NCBI RefSeq assembly: GCF_007754425.1
Contig: NZ_CP037452.1
Span: 5,183,164-5,247,163 of the forward strand
From: Gimesia fumaroli
Lineage (GTDB): Bacteria > Planctomycetota > Planctomycetia > Planctomycetales > Planctomycetaceae
DNA length: 64,000 nucleotides
Direction of reading: 5' to 3'
Shown here: positions 1 through 9,589 of the stretch, piece after piece
Numbering within the stretch: position 1 is the stretch's first letter
Layout: each line of letters opens with the position of its first letter
The notes under the pieces: generated by a model
Told to the model about the DNA's origin: nothing
Databases searched by the model: none
The model's input: only the letters and a program-made list of their open reading frames with translations
Made by a program: the position numbers and the translations under genes

Positions 1-29
1 TGATTAATGCCACTTTGATCGACGATCAA

Positions 30-47
30 GAAAGACTTGCGTCTTGA
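30..47 (-). terminator. Weak hairpin downstream of csrA
   Basis: A 5-bp stem, AAGAC at 32-36 with GTCTT at 41-45, closes a GCAA loop on the minus strand and is followed by a short pyrimidine run. It sits just beyond the csrA stop codon. The stem is short and the U-tract weak, so its role as a terminator is tentative. Confidence 0.25.
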
Positions 48-73
48 GAAGGGAAGCTTACAAGCAGTTCACT

Positions 74-277
74 CTAATGAGAAGTCGTCTCTTTCGGGAG
101 CTGCTCAATCTCAGGCAACTCGGAAAAGTCGATACACAACTCTTCGCGAACAATACTCATGCTTCGTGGGGCATCAATGCCCAGTCGGACGGAATTAGGT
201 CCAATGCGAACGATTGTCAGAGTTACATCATCGCCAATCCGAATTCGCTCACCGGGCTTACGTGATAATACAAGCAT
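74..277 (-). CDS. csrA: Carbon storage regulator CsrA
   Basis: This 67-residue protein is a CsrA/RsmA post-transcriptional regulator, which binds GGA motifs in mRNA leaders and alters translation or stability. The N-terminus MLVLSRKPGERI and the RNA-binding segment APRSMSIVREEL, with its conserved Arg in VREE, are diagnostic, and the length is typical of the family. The ATG is preceded on the minus strand by AAGGA about 11 bases upstream. Three GGA triplets lie within about 40 bases upstream of the start, one inside the ribosome-binding site, which suggests autoregulation. No fliW or flagellar gene is next to it, although the window edge is close. Confidence 0.97.
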   Translation of the reverse strand: MLVLSRKPGERIRIGDDVTLTIVRIGPNSVRLGIDAPRSMSIVREELCIDFSELPEIEQLPKETTSH

Positions 278-1020
278 TTCTTTTCGAATCCTTCGTTTTC
301 TGTTCCCTCATACTTCCCTGTAACCTTCTTTCAAAGGTTGAAGCAAATTGCAGGATGAGGGTCATTCAAGAGTACTCATCTCACCAGTCTGTTGAAAACA
401 ACCTGTGTATTTCCGCAAACTGCCATCACTACGATGTCGACATCAGTATGATAACACCTTCTCGCCAAACGTGTCTACCCCAGACCTGAAAATATCAAAC
501 CAACCGTCAAAAACGTCAAAGTCAGCCCCTATCCTACCCACAAAACCCATATACATGCACAAAAAACAGGCAAGCCGCCAACTGCACAAAAACAAGGCAG
601 CCCATCAGCAGTTTTTGGCCGCAATTAGAGGCATCGCGAGGAATATCTGGCTAGAACCAGTCTCGATACTCGAAGCAGAGCAGCGGTTTCCAGTATACCG
701 GAAGCCAACCAGAGGGCCGAACACAGGGATGAAATTTCATTTTCTACACACAGCGGCAATTGTTTTACATCGCTCAAGTATGACCATCAGGATTTGATTT
801 TCAGCGAGATCAAAAAAGAAGCTTGAAAACCGACGGGCAAGCGCTTGACGATTTCGATCCTGATCGTCAGTCTTTAGCAACAGTGTTAATTAATGGGCGA
901 GGCTCAAAGACAATAACACGCAATCAACACAATCACAGGGCCGAAAAGGTCCGAAGCACGTTACAGAAAACCCGAACTCGGGCTCACACAGAATTTCTGC
1001 CTCAACAGCAGGGGAACATC
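278..1020. other. Intergenic region between csrA and the Gfo/Idh gene
   Basis: About 740 bases without a convincing gene. The right end would carry the promoter of the oxidoreductase and the left end the csrA leader on the minus strand, including a 6-bp palindromic hairpin (AACCTT, loop, AAGGTT) near 323-340. A 130-codon frame at 405-797 has no recognisable domain and no ribosome-binding site, so I did not call it. Confidence 0.5.
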
Positions 1021-2082
1021 ATGATTCGTATTGGGATTATCGGTATTGGTTTTATGGGAATGGCTCATTTTGAAGGAGCCAAAAAACTCAAGGGAGCCAA
1101 GGTCACAGCCATTTCCACTCGTGACACCAAGAAGCTGTCGGGCGACTGGAGCAGCATTGAAGGAAATTTTGGTCCGCGCGGAGGCCAGGAAGACCTCTCC
1201 AAAGTCAAGCAATATAGCGACTACCACGACTTGCTGGCTGACCCGGATATTGATCTGGTGGACATCTGCCTGCCGACCCAAATGCACGAACAGGTGGCTC
1301 TCGATTCCATCAAGGCAGGCAAGCACACTCTGGTCGAAAAGCCGATTGCCATCGACCTGAAAGCCGCCAACAAAATGGTGAAGGCCGCGGAAAAGGCAGG
1401 AGTTCAGTTTATGGTGGCTCAGGTACTCCCCTTTTTCCCGGAATTTCAGTTTGCTGTAGAATGTGTGCAGAGTAATAAATATGGAAAGCTCCTGGCCGCC
1501 CATTTCCGTCGTGTCATGGCGCCTCCCAAATGGTCTGAAAACATCGAAGACTTCCAGAAACTGGGGGGCTGGGGAATCGACCTTCACATCCACGATAACC
1601 ATTTAATCAGTCTGATGTGTGGTGTGCCTCGAAAAGTAACCTCGCGCGGAATCGAAAATAAAGGCTACATTAATCATGTTCATACGGTCTACGACTTTGA
1701 AGACCCGAATCTGGCGGTTAGCTGTGTAAGCGGTGGCATCGCAACGCGGGGACTGGAATTTGCGCATGGTTACGAACTTTACTTTGAAGATGCAACCGTG
1801 CTGTTCGGTGCCGGCACAATGGGAGTAGGCAAGAATAAAGAATGGGTCGTCAGCCAGCCTTTGACTTTGATTACGAAAAAAGGCCAGCTGAAACACCCCA
1901 AACTCAAGGGAGGCGATGCCTGGTGTGCCGCATTTACCCTTGAGCTGCAGGCGGCAGTCAACGCCCTGGAATCGGGAGTCGAACCAGAGGCACTTTCAGG
2001 CGCCCTGGCAAGAGATGCCCTGAAAATCTGCTATGCTGAAGCAAAAAGTATCGAAACCGGGCGATCCATTCCAGTCAAATAA
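1021..2082 (+). CDS. Gfo/Idh/MocA family oxidoreductase
   Basis: A predicted NAD(P)-dependent sugar or inositol dehydrogenase of 353 residues, probably cytoplasmic because no signal peptide is visible. The N-terminal Rossmann fold begins RIGIIGIGFMGMAHF, with the GxGxxG pattern. The segment LVEKPIA near residue 115 is the family's conserved EKP motif at the active site. The frame stays open upstream to 823, but the ATG at 1021 follows GGGGA at good spacing and begins exactly at the Rossmann strand, so I chose it. A wobble-containing hairpin follows the stop. The substrate cannot be told from sequence. A second, Tat-exported member of the family lies at 4973-6346. Confidence 0.9.
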   Translation: MIRIGIIGIGFMGMAHFEGAKKLKGAKVTAISTRDTKKLSGDWSSIEGNFGPRGGQEDLSKVKQYSDYHDLLADPDIDLVDICLPTQMHEQVALDSIKAGKHTLVEKPIAIDLKAANKMVKAAEKAGVQFMVAQVLPFFPEFQFAVECVQSNKYGKLLAAHFRRVMAPPKWSENIEDFQKLGGWGIDLHIHDNHLISLMCGVPRKVTSRGIENKGYINHVHTVYDFEDPNLAVSCVSGGIATRGLEFAHGYELYFEDATVLFGAGTMGVGKNKEWVVSQPLTLITKKGQLKHPKLKGGDAWCAAFTLELQAAVNALESGVEPEALSGALARDALKICYAEAKSIETGRSIPVK

Positions 2083-2120
2083 GTGTCCTTTGACTTTGTA
2101 ATGTGATCATTTCAACGATC

Positions 2121-2168
2121 AGGCCGCCGAATCTCGAATGGTTCTCGAAATACGGCGGTCTGTTTATT
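2121..2168 (+). terminator. Probable terminator after the Gfo/Idh gene
   Basis: AGGCCGCCG pairs with CGGCGGTCT through one G-T wobble, with a longer internal loop, and is followed by TGTTTATT. It lies 39 bases after the stop codon. The U-tract is interrupted, so confidence is moderate. Confidence 0.5.
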
Positions 2169-2330
2169 GGTCTGCTGAAAGAATTGGGGTAATCTGGCGT
2201 CCTTTGAGAGCACATTCGTCGATACCGGAACCGCTCATATTCAATCGCAGAAGGGCTCCCCGGCTTTGAAACACGATTCAAACCTTGAATTCGGGACCAC
2301 AATAAAATTCCTTGACTTGCTGACAACGTT

Positions 2331-3176
2331 ATGACCATGCTTGAAAACTTACCTCTCCAATCTGTGAAATATAAAGGGCTGACGATCGAGGGTTATTCGC
2401 GCGCTGCCGTTCAGAGCTATTGGAGAGTTCCCGAACTCAAATTGGGCTTTGACATGGGGGGCAGCCCCTGGTCGTTCATGGGAACCGCCGTCTATTTTAT
2501 TTCACATGCGCATCTGGATCACATGGCAGCGCTACCCGCTTATGTCGCCCGGCGGCGGATGATGAAAATGAGCCCTCCCACCATCTATATGCCCGAAGAA
2601 GTAATCGACCCGGTGTGGAATATGCTTAAAAGCTGGCAGAAACTGGATCGCGGACGGATGGAATGTGATCTCGTCGGCTTGAAAGATGGAGAAGAGGTCC
2701 AGCTTTCCCGCGAACACGCGGTAACGGCATTTCGCACCAAACATACGGTTCCTTCTCTGGGCTTTCAGGTATGGGACTGCCGTAAAAAACTGAAAGCCGA
2801 ATACCAGGGTAAACCAGAAACGGAAATCCGCGATGCCCGCATGTCCGGAATTGATGTCAGTGAAGAGATCCGCGTGCCCCTGGTGTGTTACACGGGCGAT
2901 ACGGCCCCCGCGGGCCTGGATCATTTCGAGACTGCTTATGAATCGAAAGTCCTGATTACAGAAATGACGTTTTATCGCCCGGAACATCGGCGGGAAAAAA
3001 TTCATAAGTTCGGACACATGCATCTGGACGACATCGTCGAACGTGCGGAACGATTCCAGAACGAATTAATCATTCTCGCGCACTTCAGTACGCGTTATCA
3101 CGATAACCAAGTGATGAACGCCGTCAAAAAACGATTACCCACTGACTTGCAGGAACGATTAAAACTCTGGATGTAG
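2331..3176 (+). CDS. RNase Z-like MBL-fold metallo-hydrolase
   Basis: A 281-residue metallo-beta-lactamase-fold protein. The zinc-binding motif [13 protein letters not shown] gives H59, H61, D63 and H64. Further family landmarks are [10 protein letters not shown], where the Asp bridges the metals, and [14 protein letters not shown] near the C-terminus. The last of these resembles the AHFSxRY element of RNase Z enzymes, so tRNA 3'-end processing is possible. The generic class is certain, the substrate less so. The ATG at 2331 lacks a clear ribosome-binding site, and another ATG lies two codons downstream. The gene stands alone between two plus-strand neighbours. Confidence 0.85.
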   Translation: MTMLENLPLQSVKYKGLTIEGYSRAAVQSYWRVPELKLGFDMGGSPWSFMGTAVYFISHAHLDHMAALPAYVARRRMMKMSPPTIYMPEEVIDPVWNMLKSWQKLDRGRMECDLVGLKDGEEVQLSREHAVTAFRTKHTVPSLGFQVWDCRKKLKAEYQGKPETEIRDARMSGIDVSEEIRVPLVCYTGDTAPAGLDHFETAYESKVLITEMTFYRPEHRREKIHKFGHMHLDDIVERAERFQNELIILAHFSTRYHDNQVMNAVKKRLPTDLQERLKLWM

Positions 3177-3325
3177 GACGGCTCAATCCAACCCAATCCC
3201 CCTGGCCCGGTACCCCCAGGGATTTCCCGCTCGCGAATCTCCCTCACCAAAAGCTGATCTCAGTCCCCCTCATACGCTTCATCGCACGTCCACCACAATA
3301 AAGATACATTCGACCATCAAACCTC

Positions 3326-3354
3326 TTGACTTACACCACATTGCCGTTTAAAAA
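3326..3354 (+). promoter_or_regulatory. Sigma-70-type promoter for the DUF1559 gene
   Basis: TTGACT at 3326-3331 is separated by 17 bases from TAAAAA at 3349-3354, close to the housekeeping consensus. It lies about 50 bases upstream of the DUF1559 start codon at 3405. Confidence 0.55.
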
Positions 3355-3404
3355 TAGGGGAGCGTTTCATTAATTAAATTACCTTATTAAGAGGCGGCGT
3401 TATT

Positions 3405-4334
3405 ATGAGGCAATTCACTCATCATTCTAAGCGAAAACAAGGCTTTACTTTAATTGAACTCTTAGTGGTCATTGCAATCATTGCCATTCTGATTGCCTTG
3501 CTACTTCCAGCCGTACAACAGGCGCGCGAAGCAGCTCGTCGCAGTACCTGCAAAAACAATCTGAAACAAATCGGTCTGGCACTCCACAATTATCTTGATA
3601 CTCACAGCGTGCTTCCTTATGGCTGGGCCTGGGATGACGGGGCTGGCCCTTTATCACGCAGCCGTGAAACCTGGATGCAACAGCTACTGCCTTACATTGA
3701 TCAAGCACCTTTGTTTAATGCTTATATGGACGAAAATGCTTCGTATGTTCACGGTTCTACTCACCGGAATACTGTCATCCCCGTTCTGGTCTGTCCTTCT
3801 AATCCCGGCACATCAGGATTCGCCTTTAGAGGAAATTACGGGATGTGCGCTGGCTCAACGGATGCAAGCTGGAGAAGCACAACCGGCAATGGGATGTTTC
3901 ATTATCGTTCGAAGACAAAATTCCGAGACGTGACTGACGGCACATCCAACACCATCATGGGAGGCGAAGGAGTTGCACGCCCCAGTGGTCCGGTAGCGCA
4001 TACTCCCTGGGGAGAAGTGGGGAACTATTGGGGTGGCGGTTGTAGTCATCACGGCGCTGCATTCAACAATGCAGAACCACCAAACAGTCCGGTCCCCGAC
4101 TGCAACTACACCTGTGCCAATTATGAGTTGGGGCAATTCCCCTGTGCCGGTTACTATACCGGGACAGTCTCATGTACTGGATCCGCGCGAACCTATGCAC
4201 GCAGTTATCATGTGGGAGGCGTCCATGTTCTAATGGCTGACGGCGCAGTCCGTTTTGTCTCTGAAAATATTGACCTCGGCACGTGGCAGGGTCTTGCCAC
4301 CCGCAGTGGCGAAGAGGTTCTTGGCGAATTCTAA
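3405..4334 (+). CDS. DUF1559 domain protein with type IV pilin-like N-terminus
   Basis: A 309-residue protein of the DUF1559 family, which is greatly expanded in planctomycetes. The N-terminus has the prepilin peptidase site with Gly13 before FTLIELLVV and Glu at mature position 5. A hydrophobic helix and then [14 protein letters not shown] follow, as is typical of this family. The C-terminus [17 protein letters not shown] is the usual DUF1559 ending. The protein is presumably an envelope-anchored pseudopilin-like protein, and its exact function is not known. It is followed by a terminator-like hairpin and then the small lipoprotein at 4426, a pairing often seen in planctomycetes. Confidence 0.95.
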   Translation: MRQFTHHSKRKQGFTLIELLVVIAIIAILIALLLPAVQQAREAARRSTCKNNLKQIGLALHNYLDTHSVLPYGWAWDDGAGPLSRSRETWMQQLLPYIDQAPLFNAYMDENASYVHGSTHRNTVIPVLVCPSNPGTSGFAFRGNYGMCAGSTDASWRSTTGNGMFHYRSKTKFRDVTDGTSNTIMGGEGVARPSGPVAHTPWGEVGNYWGGGCSHHGAAFNNAEPPNSPVPDCNYTCANYELGQFPCAGYYTGTVSCTGSARTYARSYHVGGVHVLMADGAVRFVSENIDLGTWQGLATRSGEEVLGEF

Positions 4335-4355
4335 TCACATCATCTGACAGACAAA

Positions 4356-4396
4356 CGACGCCGCCTCCGGCAGTTCTCCTGGGAGGTGGCGTTTTC
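4356..4396 (+). terminator. Rho-independent terminator after the DUF1559 gene
   Basis: CGCCGCCTCC pairs with GGAGGTGGCG (one wobble) around a 10-base loop and is followed by a TTTT run. It lies between the DUF1559 gene and the lipoprotein gene and could attenuate read-through. Confidence 0.75.
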
Positions 4397-4425
4397 TGTT
4401 ACGCACAAACAATCGGAAATTCATT

Positions 4426-4848
4426 ATGATAAAGTCACAGCTGCTCTCTCTCTCCATCATCATCACCCTGGCCACACTCATGATGGGATGTGGCGGCGGC
4501 GAAGAAGGCCCGAAACAATTTACTGTTACTGGAACCGTCACCCTCGACGGCCAGCCGATTCCTGAGGCAAGTATCCTCTTTAAAGATCCGTCCGGTAAAA
4601 ACAAATCCTATTTTGCAGGAGTGAAAGACGGCGCTTACAGTACAAAAATTGAAGCCGGAAAAAGAAAGGTCCTCATTACAGCAAACCGCCCGTCCAAGGA
4701 TAAAATGGTTATGAATGCAGAAGGAACCGGAAAAGAACCAGCCATGGAACAATACCTCCCGGCAGAATATAACGAAAAAAGCACTCTCGAAATAGACGTC
4801 GTTGCCGGTAATGAAAATCAATTTTCCTTCGAATTAAAAAGCAAGTAG
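4426..4848 (+). CDS. Small lipoprotein with carboxypeptidase-regulatory-like fold
   Basis: A 140-residue predicted lipoprotein. The signal peptide ends in LMMGC, making Cys22 the likely lipidated residue, and a short Gly/Glu linker follows. The rest, starting FTVTGTVTLDGQPIPEASI, matches the transthyretin-like or carboxypeptidase regulatory-like beta-sandwich often annotated in planctomycete lipoproteins. No catalytic residues are visible. The gene follows a DUF1559 gene, as its relatives often do, so a joint envelope role is plausible, but I cannot assign a function. Confidence 0.88.
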   Translation: MIKSQLLSLSIIITLATLMMGCGGGEEGPKQFTVTGTVTLDGQPIPEASILFKDPSGKNKSYFAGVKDGAYSTKIEAGKRKVLITANRPSKDKMVMNAEGTGKEPAMEQYLPAEYNEKSTLEIDVVAGNENQFSFELKSK

Positions 4849-4908
4849 CCGAGCGCCACTCAGAGAGTTTTTCTTCTATCAAATCAGGTTGGTCCCAATA
4901 TCTCTGCG

Positions 4909-4942
4909 CAAAAATGCCTGAAGGAAACTGCTTCCTTCAGGC
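4909..4942 (-). terminator. Strong minus-strand terminator
   Basis: A perfect 11-bp stem (4916-4926 with 4932-4942) closes a 5-base loop. Read on the minus strand it is followed by ATTTTTG. It lies 30 bases beyond the stop codon of the exported Gfo/Idh oxidoreductase. Confidence 0.85.
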
Positions 4943-4972
4943 AGAGCGCTTTGGATCGTGAAAACGGAAAAA

Positions 4973-6346
4973 CTACGCGTTGATTTCGTAGCCTTTTCGC
5001 TGTTCGCGTGACTGCCACTGATTGGCATCATCGTCGCCGATAATCTGCTCTGTTTTGGGATCCCATTCCAGTGAGCGGTTCAACCGAATAGCAATATTTG
5101 CCAGGTGACAGGTTGTAATGGCACGATGGTGTGTCATCACATCCGAAATCGGTTGTTCCCGGGCATCAACGCACTCATAGAAGTTGCGCATGTGATCGCC
5201 TGGTTGTCGCCCTTTGTAGAGCTTCTTGATGGTATCACTGGAAAGCGGATTATTTTTCAGATCTTCGACTGGTTTTCCGGTCAGATCGCCACGGCTGACG
5301 AACATCCGACCTTTTGTACCGGTAAAGAGAATTCCGTTACGGCCATCGCTTTTAATTTTCATTTTCACATCGTTCGGGAAAGTGCAATGCACTTCGAATT
5401 TGGAAGCGACGTTATAAGCATCGTCCTTCGTAGGCATGCCGTCTTTCAATGGAACCGGATGTTCTGCAGAAATCGGCACTACCTGAGTCGGTCCTGAGTG
5501 ATCCATGCCAATTCCCCACTGGGCGATATCAACATGGTGTGCGCCCCAGTCGGTCATTTTGCCACCGGAATACTCGTACCACCAGCGGAATTCATAATGG
5601 CAGCGTGTTTTTGCTCTGCCATCGTTGGCTTTCCAGCGATAGTCCGTCATTGGTGCCTGTCCGAGCCATTTTTCCCAGTTCAATGTTTTAGGAACGTCCG
5701 CAACAGGAATCGGTCCGCTGGGAGCGATCCCACCAATCACACATTCGACTTCGGTGATCTCTCCCAGTCGCCCTTCCTTAATCACTCCCAACGCATTCAG
5801 GAAACGCTGTCCCATTTCACTTCGCTGTTGTGTGCCCACCTGAAAGACACGGCCGGTTTCTTTCAACGTTTTAATGATTTTTTTGCCTTCATCAATCGTC
5901 AAAGTCAGCGGTTTTTCACAGTAAACATCCTTGCCGGCTTTCATGGCTTCGATGGCGATTTTCGTATGCCAGTGATCGGTGGTAACGATCGTCACGATAT
6001 CGATTTCGGGGTTTTCAAGAATCTTCTGATAGTCTTCAAAAACAGCGACTTCTTTATTGTTGCCTTTTTTGCCTTGAATATCTTTCACACGGTTTCGGGC
6101 TTTGTCAGCATGCGCGGCATCAACATCGCAAACGGCAATCACATCGCCGTATTTCATGGCGTTGGGACCAACGGCGTTCCAGCGACTGCCGGTTCCAATA
6201 CATCCCACAACCGGACGGTCATTGGCTGCTTTGAATTTGTAAGCACTGGCGGGGTCGATATCGAACCAGAAAGGAACACTGCTACCAGCGACAACGGCGG
6301 CAGATGTTTTCAAAAAGTCGCGACGATTCTGCTTTTGATTACTCAC
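4973..6346 (-). CDS. Tat-exported Gfo/Idh/MocA family oxidoreductase
   Basis: A 457-residue oxidoreductase with a twin-arginine signal ([15 protein letters not shown]), so it is folded with its cofactor before export. The Rossmann region carries [10 protein letters not shown], and the active-site segment YCEKPLT is the EKP motif. The C-terminal half with [18 protein letters not shown] is typical of planctomycete Gfo/Idh proteins. The frame is open to 6403, but a GTG at 6346 preceded by AAGGAG seven bases upstream places the start just before the Tat motif, so I prefer it. It probably acts on a sugar derivative in the periplasm or paryphoplasm. It is unlinked to other sugar genes here. Confidence 0.92.
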   Translation of the reverse strand: MSNQKQNRRDFLKTSAAVVAGSSVPFWFDIDPASAYKFKAANDRPVVGCIGTGSRWNAVGPNAMKYGDVIAVCDVDAAHADKARNRVKDIQGKKGNNKEVAVFEDYQKILENPEIDIVTIVTTDHWHTKIAIEAMKAGKDVYCEKPLTLTIDEGKKIIKTLKETGRVFQVGTQQRSEMGQRFLNALGVIKEGRLGEITEVECVIGGIAPSGPIPVADVPKTLNWEKWLGQAPMTDYRWKANDGRAKTRCHYEFRWWYEYSGGKMTDWGAHHVDIAQWGIGMDHSGPTQVVPISAEHPVPLKDGMPTKDDAYNVASKFEVHCTFPNDVKMKIKSDGRNGILFTGTKGRMFVSRGDLTGKPVEDLKNNPLSSDTIKKLYKGRQPGDHMRNFYECVDAREQPISDVMTHHRAITTCHLANIAIRLNRSLEWDPKTEQIIGDDDANQWQSREQRKGYEINA

Positions 6347-6672
6347 TGAAGACTCCTTATCAACAAAAAATGGTGCAGGACGACCCGGATCAACGAATCG
6401 CATAGTTGCAGGAAGATTAATCGTGATCAGTTATTATAATGAACTGGGAAACCGCTTTGCAAAGATCAAGCGGTCTTTATATCTGGTTTGCACTCTATTC
6501 TTTTTTGTACGTCTCTCAAGTATTTCCTGCTAAACTGAAAGCAGAAAAAGTAAACTCAACACTGTAATTCACTGGACGGGAACATGATTGAATCCGCTTA
6601 AAACAGCGTAAAAACCAAAGCGACCTCTTTATAAGTGAAGTTAATAAACAGATCAGGCCAACGATTGCTCTC
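6347..6672. other. Divergent intergenic region
   Basis: It holds the promoters of the Tat-exported oxidoreductase (minus) and of dinB (plus). I see no clear LexA-type operator, no strong -35/-10 pair and no small gene. Confidence 0.5.
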
Positions 6673-7872
6673 ATGCGCACGATCCTGCACGTAGACATGG
6701 ACGCGTTTTATGCGTCAATTGAAGAGCGGGACCACCCGGAATTGAAAGGACAGCCAATCATTGTTGGCGGTCGTGCAGATCATCGGGGTGTGGTTTCCGC
6801 AGCGAATTACAAAGCGCGCGAGTTCGGCGTGCACAGCGCCATGCCGATGAAAACCGCGAGGCAACTTTGCCCGCAGGCGCACTATTTTGCGGTTCGCATG
6901 CACGACTACGCGGAGGTCTCACGTTCGATTCAGCAGATTTTTCGAAAGTACACGCCGTTGGTAGAACCACTGTCGCTGGATGAAGCGTTTCTGGATGTGA
7001 CCGGCAGTCGTCTCTTATTCGGCACCGGAAAAGAAATCGCGACAACAATTAAAAGCGAGATTAAAGAGTCACTCAACCTGATTGCGTCTGTCGGCGTGGC
7101 TCCCAATAAATTTCTGGCGAAAATTGCCAGCGATGCAGACAAGCCGGACGGCCTGGTAATTGTTGAATCTGATAAAATCCACGACTTCCTTGATCCCCTG
7201 CCAATTTCCCGAGTCTGGGGGATCGGCAAGGTGGCCACCCGACGTTTTTCCAAACTGGGAATCAATACTATATCTCAACTGCGGGCACTTGATCCGGGAT
7301 TATTAACAGAACTGTTCGGCGAACAGGGGCAGCATCTATGGGAACTCTCACAGGGAATCGATGAGCGTCCGGTCGTACCCGAACGGCAGGCCAAATCGAT
7401 CTCGCGCGAGACAACGTTTTCTCTGGATGTAACTGATCTGGAAATTCTGAAAAGCGTTCTGATTGAACTGGTGGAAGACGTCGCCCGCCGACTCCGTAAA
7501 AATGAACTGCGGGGCAGAACCATTCAGCTCAAAATTCGCTACGATGATTTCTCGACCTTTACCCGCGCCCTGACGGTCAATCAACCGACTAACATCACCA
7601 GAGAAATCGAAGAAGCCGCAATTCTACTGCTGGAACAGAGACTTCCCGAGCGACCTTTAACCATTCGGCTGATCGGCGTGGGCGTGACCGGTTTTGATAC
7701 GGGAACTCGACAACAGCGTTCCCTGTTTGATGAAGAAGATCAGCAGAAACACTCGCGGCTGGATCAGGTCAAAGATCAGATCGCCAATCGTTTCGGAACG
7801 GAATCCATCAAACGCGCGAACCGGATTGAGGCGGATGAACCGGACGAGCCAACCGCATCGGAATCGGATTAA
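6673..7872 (+). CDS. dinB: DNA polymerase IV (Y-family)
   Basis: A 399-residue Y-family translesion polymerase. Motif I is HVDMDAFYASIEERD, with the first catalytic Asp residues. SLDEAFLDVTGS carries the second catalytic Asp-Glu pair, and SVGVAPNKFLAKIASDADKP is the conserved palm/thumb segment. A helix-hairpin-helix (PISRVWGIGKVATRRF) and the little-finger domain follow. The length exceeds the E. coli enzyme because of an acidic C-terminal tail, and no perfect beta-clamp motif is obvious, though QRSLFDE near residue 355 resembles one. The start has no good ribosome-binding site. The gene converges with the sulfatase, with only 17 bases between the stops. Confidence 0.95.
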   Translation: MRTILHVDMDAFYASIEERDHPELKGQPIIVGGRADHRGVVSAANYKAREFGVHSAMPMKTARQLCPQAHYFAVRMHDYAEVSRSIQQIFRKYTPLVEPLSLDEAFLDVTGSRLLFGTGKEIATTIKSEIKESLNLIASVGVAPNKFLAKIASDADKPDGLVIVESDKIHDFLDPLPISRVWGIGKVATRRFSKLGINTISQLRALDPGLLTELFGEQGQHLWELSQGIDERPVVPERQAKSISRETTFSLDVTDLEILKSVLIELVEDVARRLRKNELRGRTIQLKIRYDDFSTFTRALTVNQPTNITREIEEAAILLLEQRLPERPLTIRLIGVGVTGFDTGTRQQRSLFDEEDQQKHSRLDQVKDQIANRFGTESIKRANRIEADEPDEPTASESD

Positions 7873-7889
7873 AACCAACCCGTTACAAC

Positions 7890-9446
7890 TTAATCATTAA
7901 GCGGAGGCGCCCAGCGTACTTTCTGAGTGATGTCGAAACGAACGTGCGTGTCGTTGGACGCTTTCTGGCCGGGTCGGCTCGTACCCTGGTCGATTAACCG
8001 CTTGAAGTCCGCTTTCATCTGCGCGACTTTTTGTGGACGTTGCTTTGCGAGATCATGCTGTTCGCTGATATCGTTGTCTAAATTATAAAGTTGGGGAATC
8101 GTTGGTTTCCCGCGCAACTGCTGTAGATTTTTTCCACTCATTTTGAACACGAGTTTCCAGGGTCCATCGCGATAAGCAAATTCGCCGTGATTAGAATGAT
8201 TCACCAGCGAACGCCGGGCGGCTTCGTTCGGTTTTCCCTGTAACGCCGATAGAAAACTGATACTGTCTTCTGCTCCGCTTTGCGGTAATTCTGTTCCCGC
8301 CAATTCAGCCCCCGTCGCCAGCAAATCGGTCAGGCAAACCATTTGCTGACTGCTGGCTCCCGATTCGATCTGTTTTGGCCAGCGCACTACCAGCGGCACA
8401 CGATGACCGCCTTCCCAGACATCTCCTTTATGACCGCGATAAGGGCCGCTGGGAAGATGGCCGGCGTTGATCAGATCTTTCCAACCAGTGTAATGAGAGT
8501 GTCCGTTGTCAGCGGTGAAAATCACAACCGTGTTTTCTGCGATCCCTGCTTTATCGATAGCATCGATAATCTGCCCCGCAGACCAGTCGGTTTCCATGAC
8601 AAAGTCGGCAATAGGTGCGATTCCACTTTTACCTCGAAATGGTTCTGAAGGAACCACCGGTTCATGAGGGGACGTCATGGAAAAATAAAGGAAGAAGGGA
8701 GAGTCCTGTTGTGATTGCTCTTTGATATAGTCCACAGCGCGATTTGTGATCTCCGGCAGAATCTTCTGCATTCGCCACCCGGGAGCCGCGGGCGCTCCCA
8801 CAAAATTTTTCGGTAAGACGATGCCTTCACTGGCATCCAACTGATAGCGTACGGTGGGTTGTGTCAGCACACGATCATTTTCGATAAAGGTGAACGGAGG
8901 CATATTCGGCAAATCGACGCCGAAATAGTAATCGAATCCCCGATCGATGGGTCCTCCTTTGATCGGTTTTGTAAAATCCCACTCCAGGTTCCACTGTCCG
9001 TTTTTTTTCTCCATCATCTGACTTGGCTGTGGTCCAGGCCAGTTCCATCCCAGATGCCACTTCCCGATGCAGGCCGTCCGGTATCCCTGTTTCTTTAGCA
9101 ATCCGGGGAGGGTCAAACGTTCTTCCGTAATCAACGGCGGTTCATAAGCGGCGATGACCCATTCCTGCATGCGGGTTCGCCAACTGTAGCGGCCCGTTAA
9201 TAATCCGTAGCGGGTGGGAGTGCAGACCGCAGACCCACTATGCGCATCAGTGAAGCTCATTCCCTCACGCACCAGTCGATCGAGATAAGGCGTGGCAATT
9301 TTGTTGTTCGGATAGTGTGCCTGGATGTCGCCTACGCCAAAATCATCGGCCAGAATGACGACAATATTCGGACGTTCCTGCTGATCTGCGTAAAGCGAAA
9401 CGGGACAGATAAAGAACAGGATTAACAAGTGCATTTTCAGAGGCAT
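7890..9446 (-). CDS. Secreted sulfatase
   Basis: A 518-residue sulfatase with a signal peptide (about residues 1-20). Metal-binding Asp residues lie in ILADDFG. The formylglycine motif is C75-T-P-T-R, so this is a Cys-type sulfatase that needs maturation by a formylglycine-generating enzyme. GKWHLGW is the second family signature. It should cleave sulfate esters from sulfated polysaccharides or small molecules outside the cytoplasm, but the exact substrate is unknown. GGAGAG upstream of ATG 9446 supports the start. Sulfatases are strongly expanded in marine planctomycetes. No sulfatase-maturing enzyme is in the window. Confidence 0.95.
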   Translation of the reverse strand: MPLKMHLLILFFICPVSLYADQQERPNIVVILADDFGVGDIQAHYPNNKIATPYLDRLVREGMSFTDAHSGSAVCTPTRYGLLTGRYSWRTRMQEWVIAAYEPPLITEERLTLPGLLKKQGYRTACIGKWHLGWNWPGPQPSQMMEKKNGQWNLEWDFTKPIKGGPIDRGFDYYFGVDLPNMPPFTFIENDRVLTQPTVRYQLDASEGIVLPKNFVGAPAAPGWRMQKILPEITNRAVDYIKEQSQQDSPFFLYFSMTSPHEPVVPSEPFRGKSGIAPIADFVMETDWSAGQIIDAIDKAGIAENTVVIFTADNGHSHYTGWKDLINAGHLPSGPYRGHKGDVWEGGHRVPLVVRWPKQIESGASSQQMVCLTDLLATGAELAGTELPQSGAEDSISFLSALQGKPNEAARRSLVNHSNHGEFAYRDGPWKLVFKMSGKNLQQLRGKPTIPQLYNLDNDISEQHDLAKQRPQKVAQMKADFKRLIDQGTSRPGQKASNDTHVRFDITQKVRWAPPLND

Positions 9447-9589
9447 GGATCTCTCCGGTGTGTCATTAACTTCGAATCAGAGACTTTCATCGTAAAGGGA
9501 ACCGTAAGTGAAAGAAACGATATTTCAGACGTTTTTTCAAACGCGGCAGGAATCTGTAGAACCGTTGAACGCGTCCCAGCGAGAGACCA

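Noticed and set aside
405..797. 130-codon plus-strand frame in the csrA upstream region
   Set aside because: No ribosome-binding site, low-information Lys/Gln/Ser sequence and no recognisable domain.
5498..6349. 283-codon plus-strand frame
   Set aside because: It is antisense to the Tat-exported Gfo/Idh oxidoreductase and lacks any family motif.
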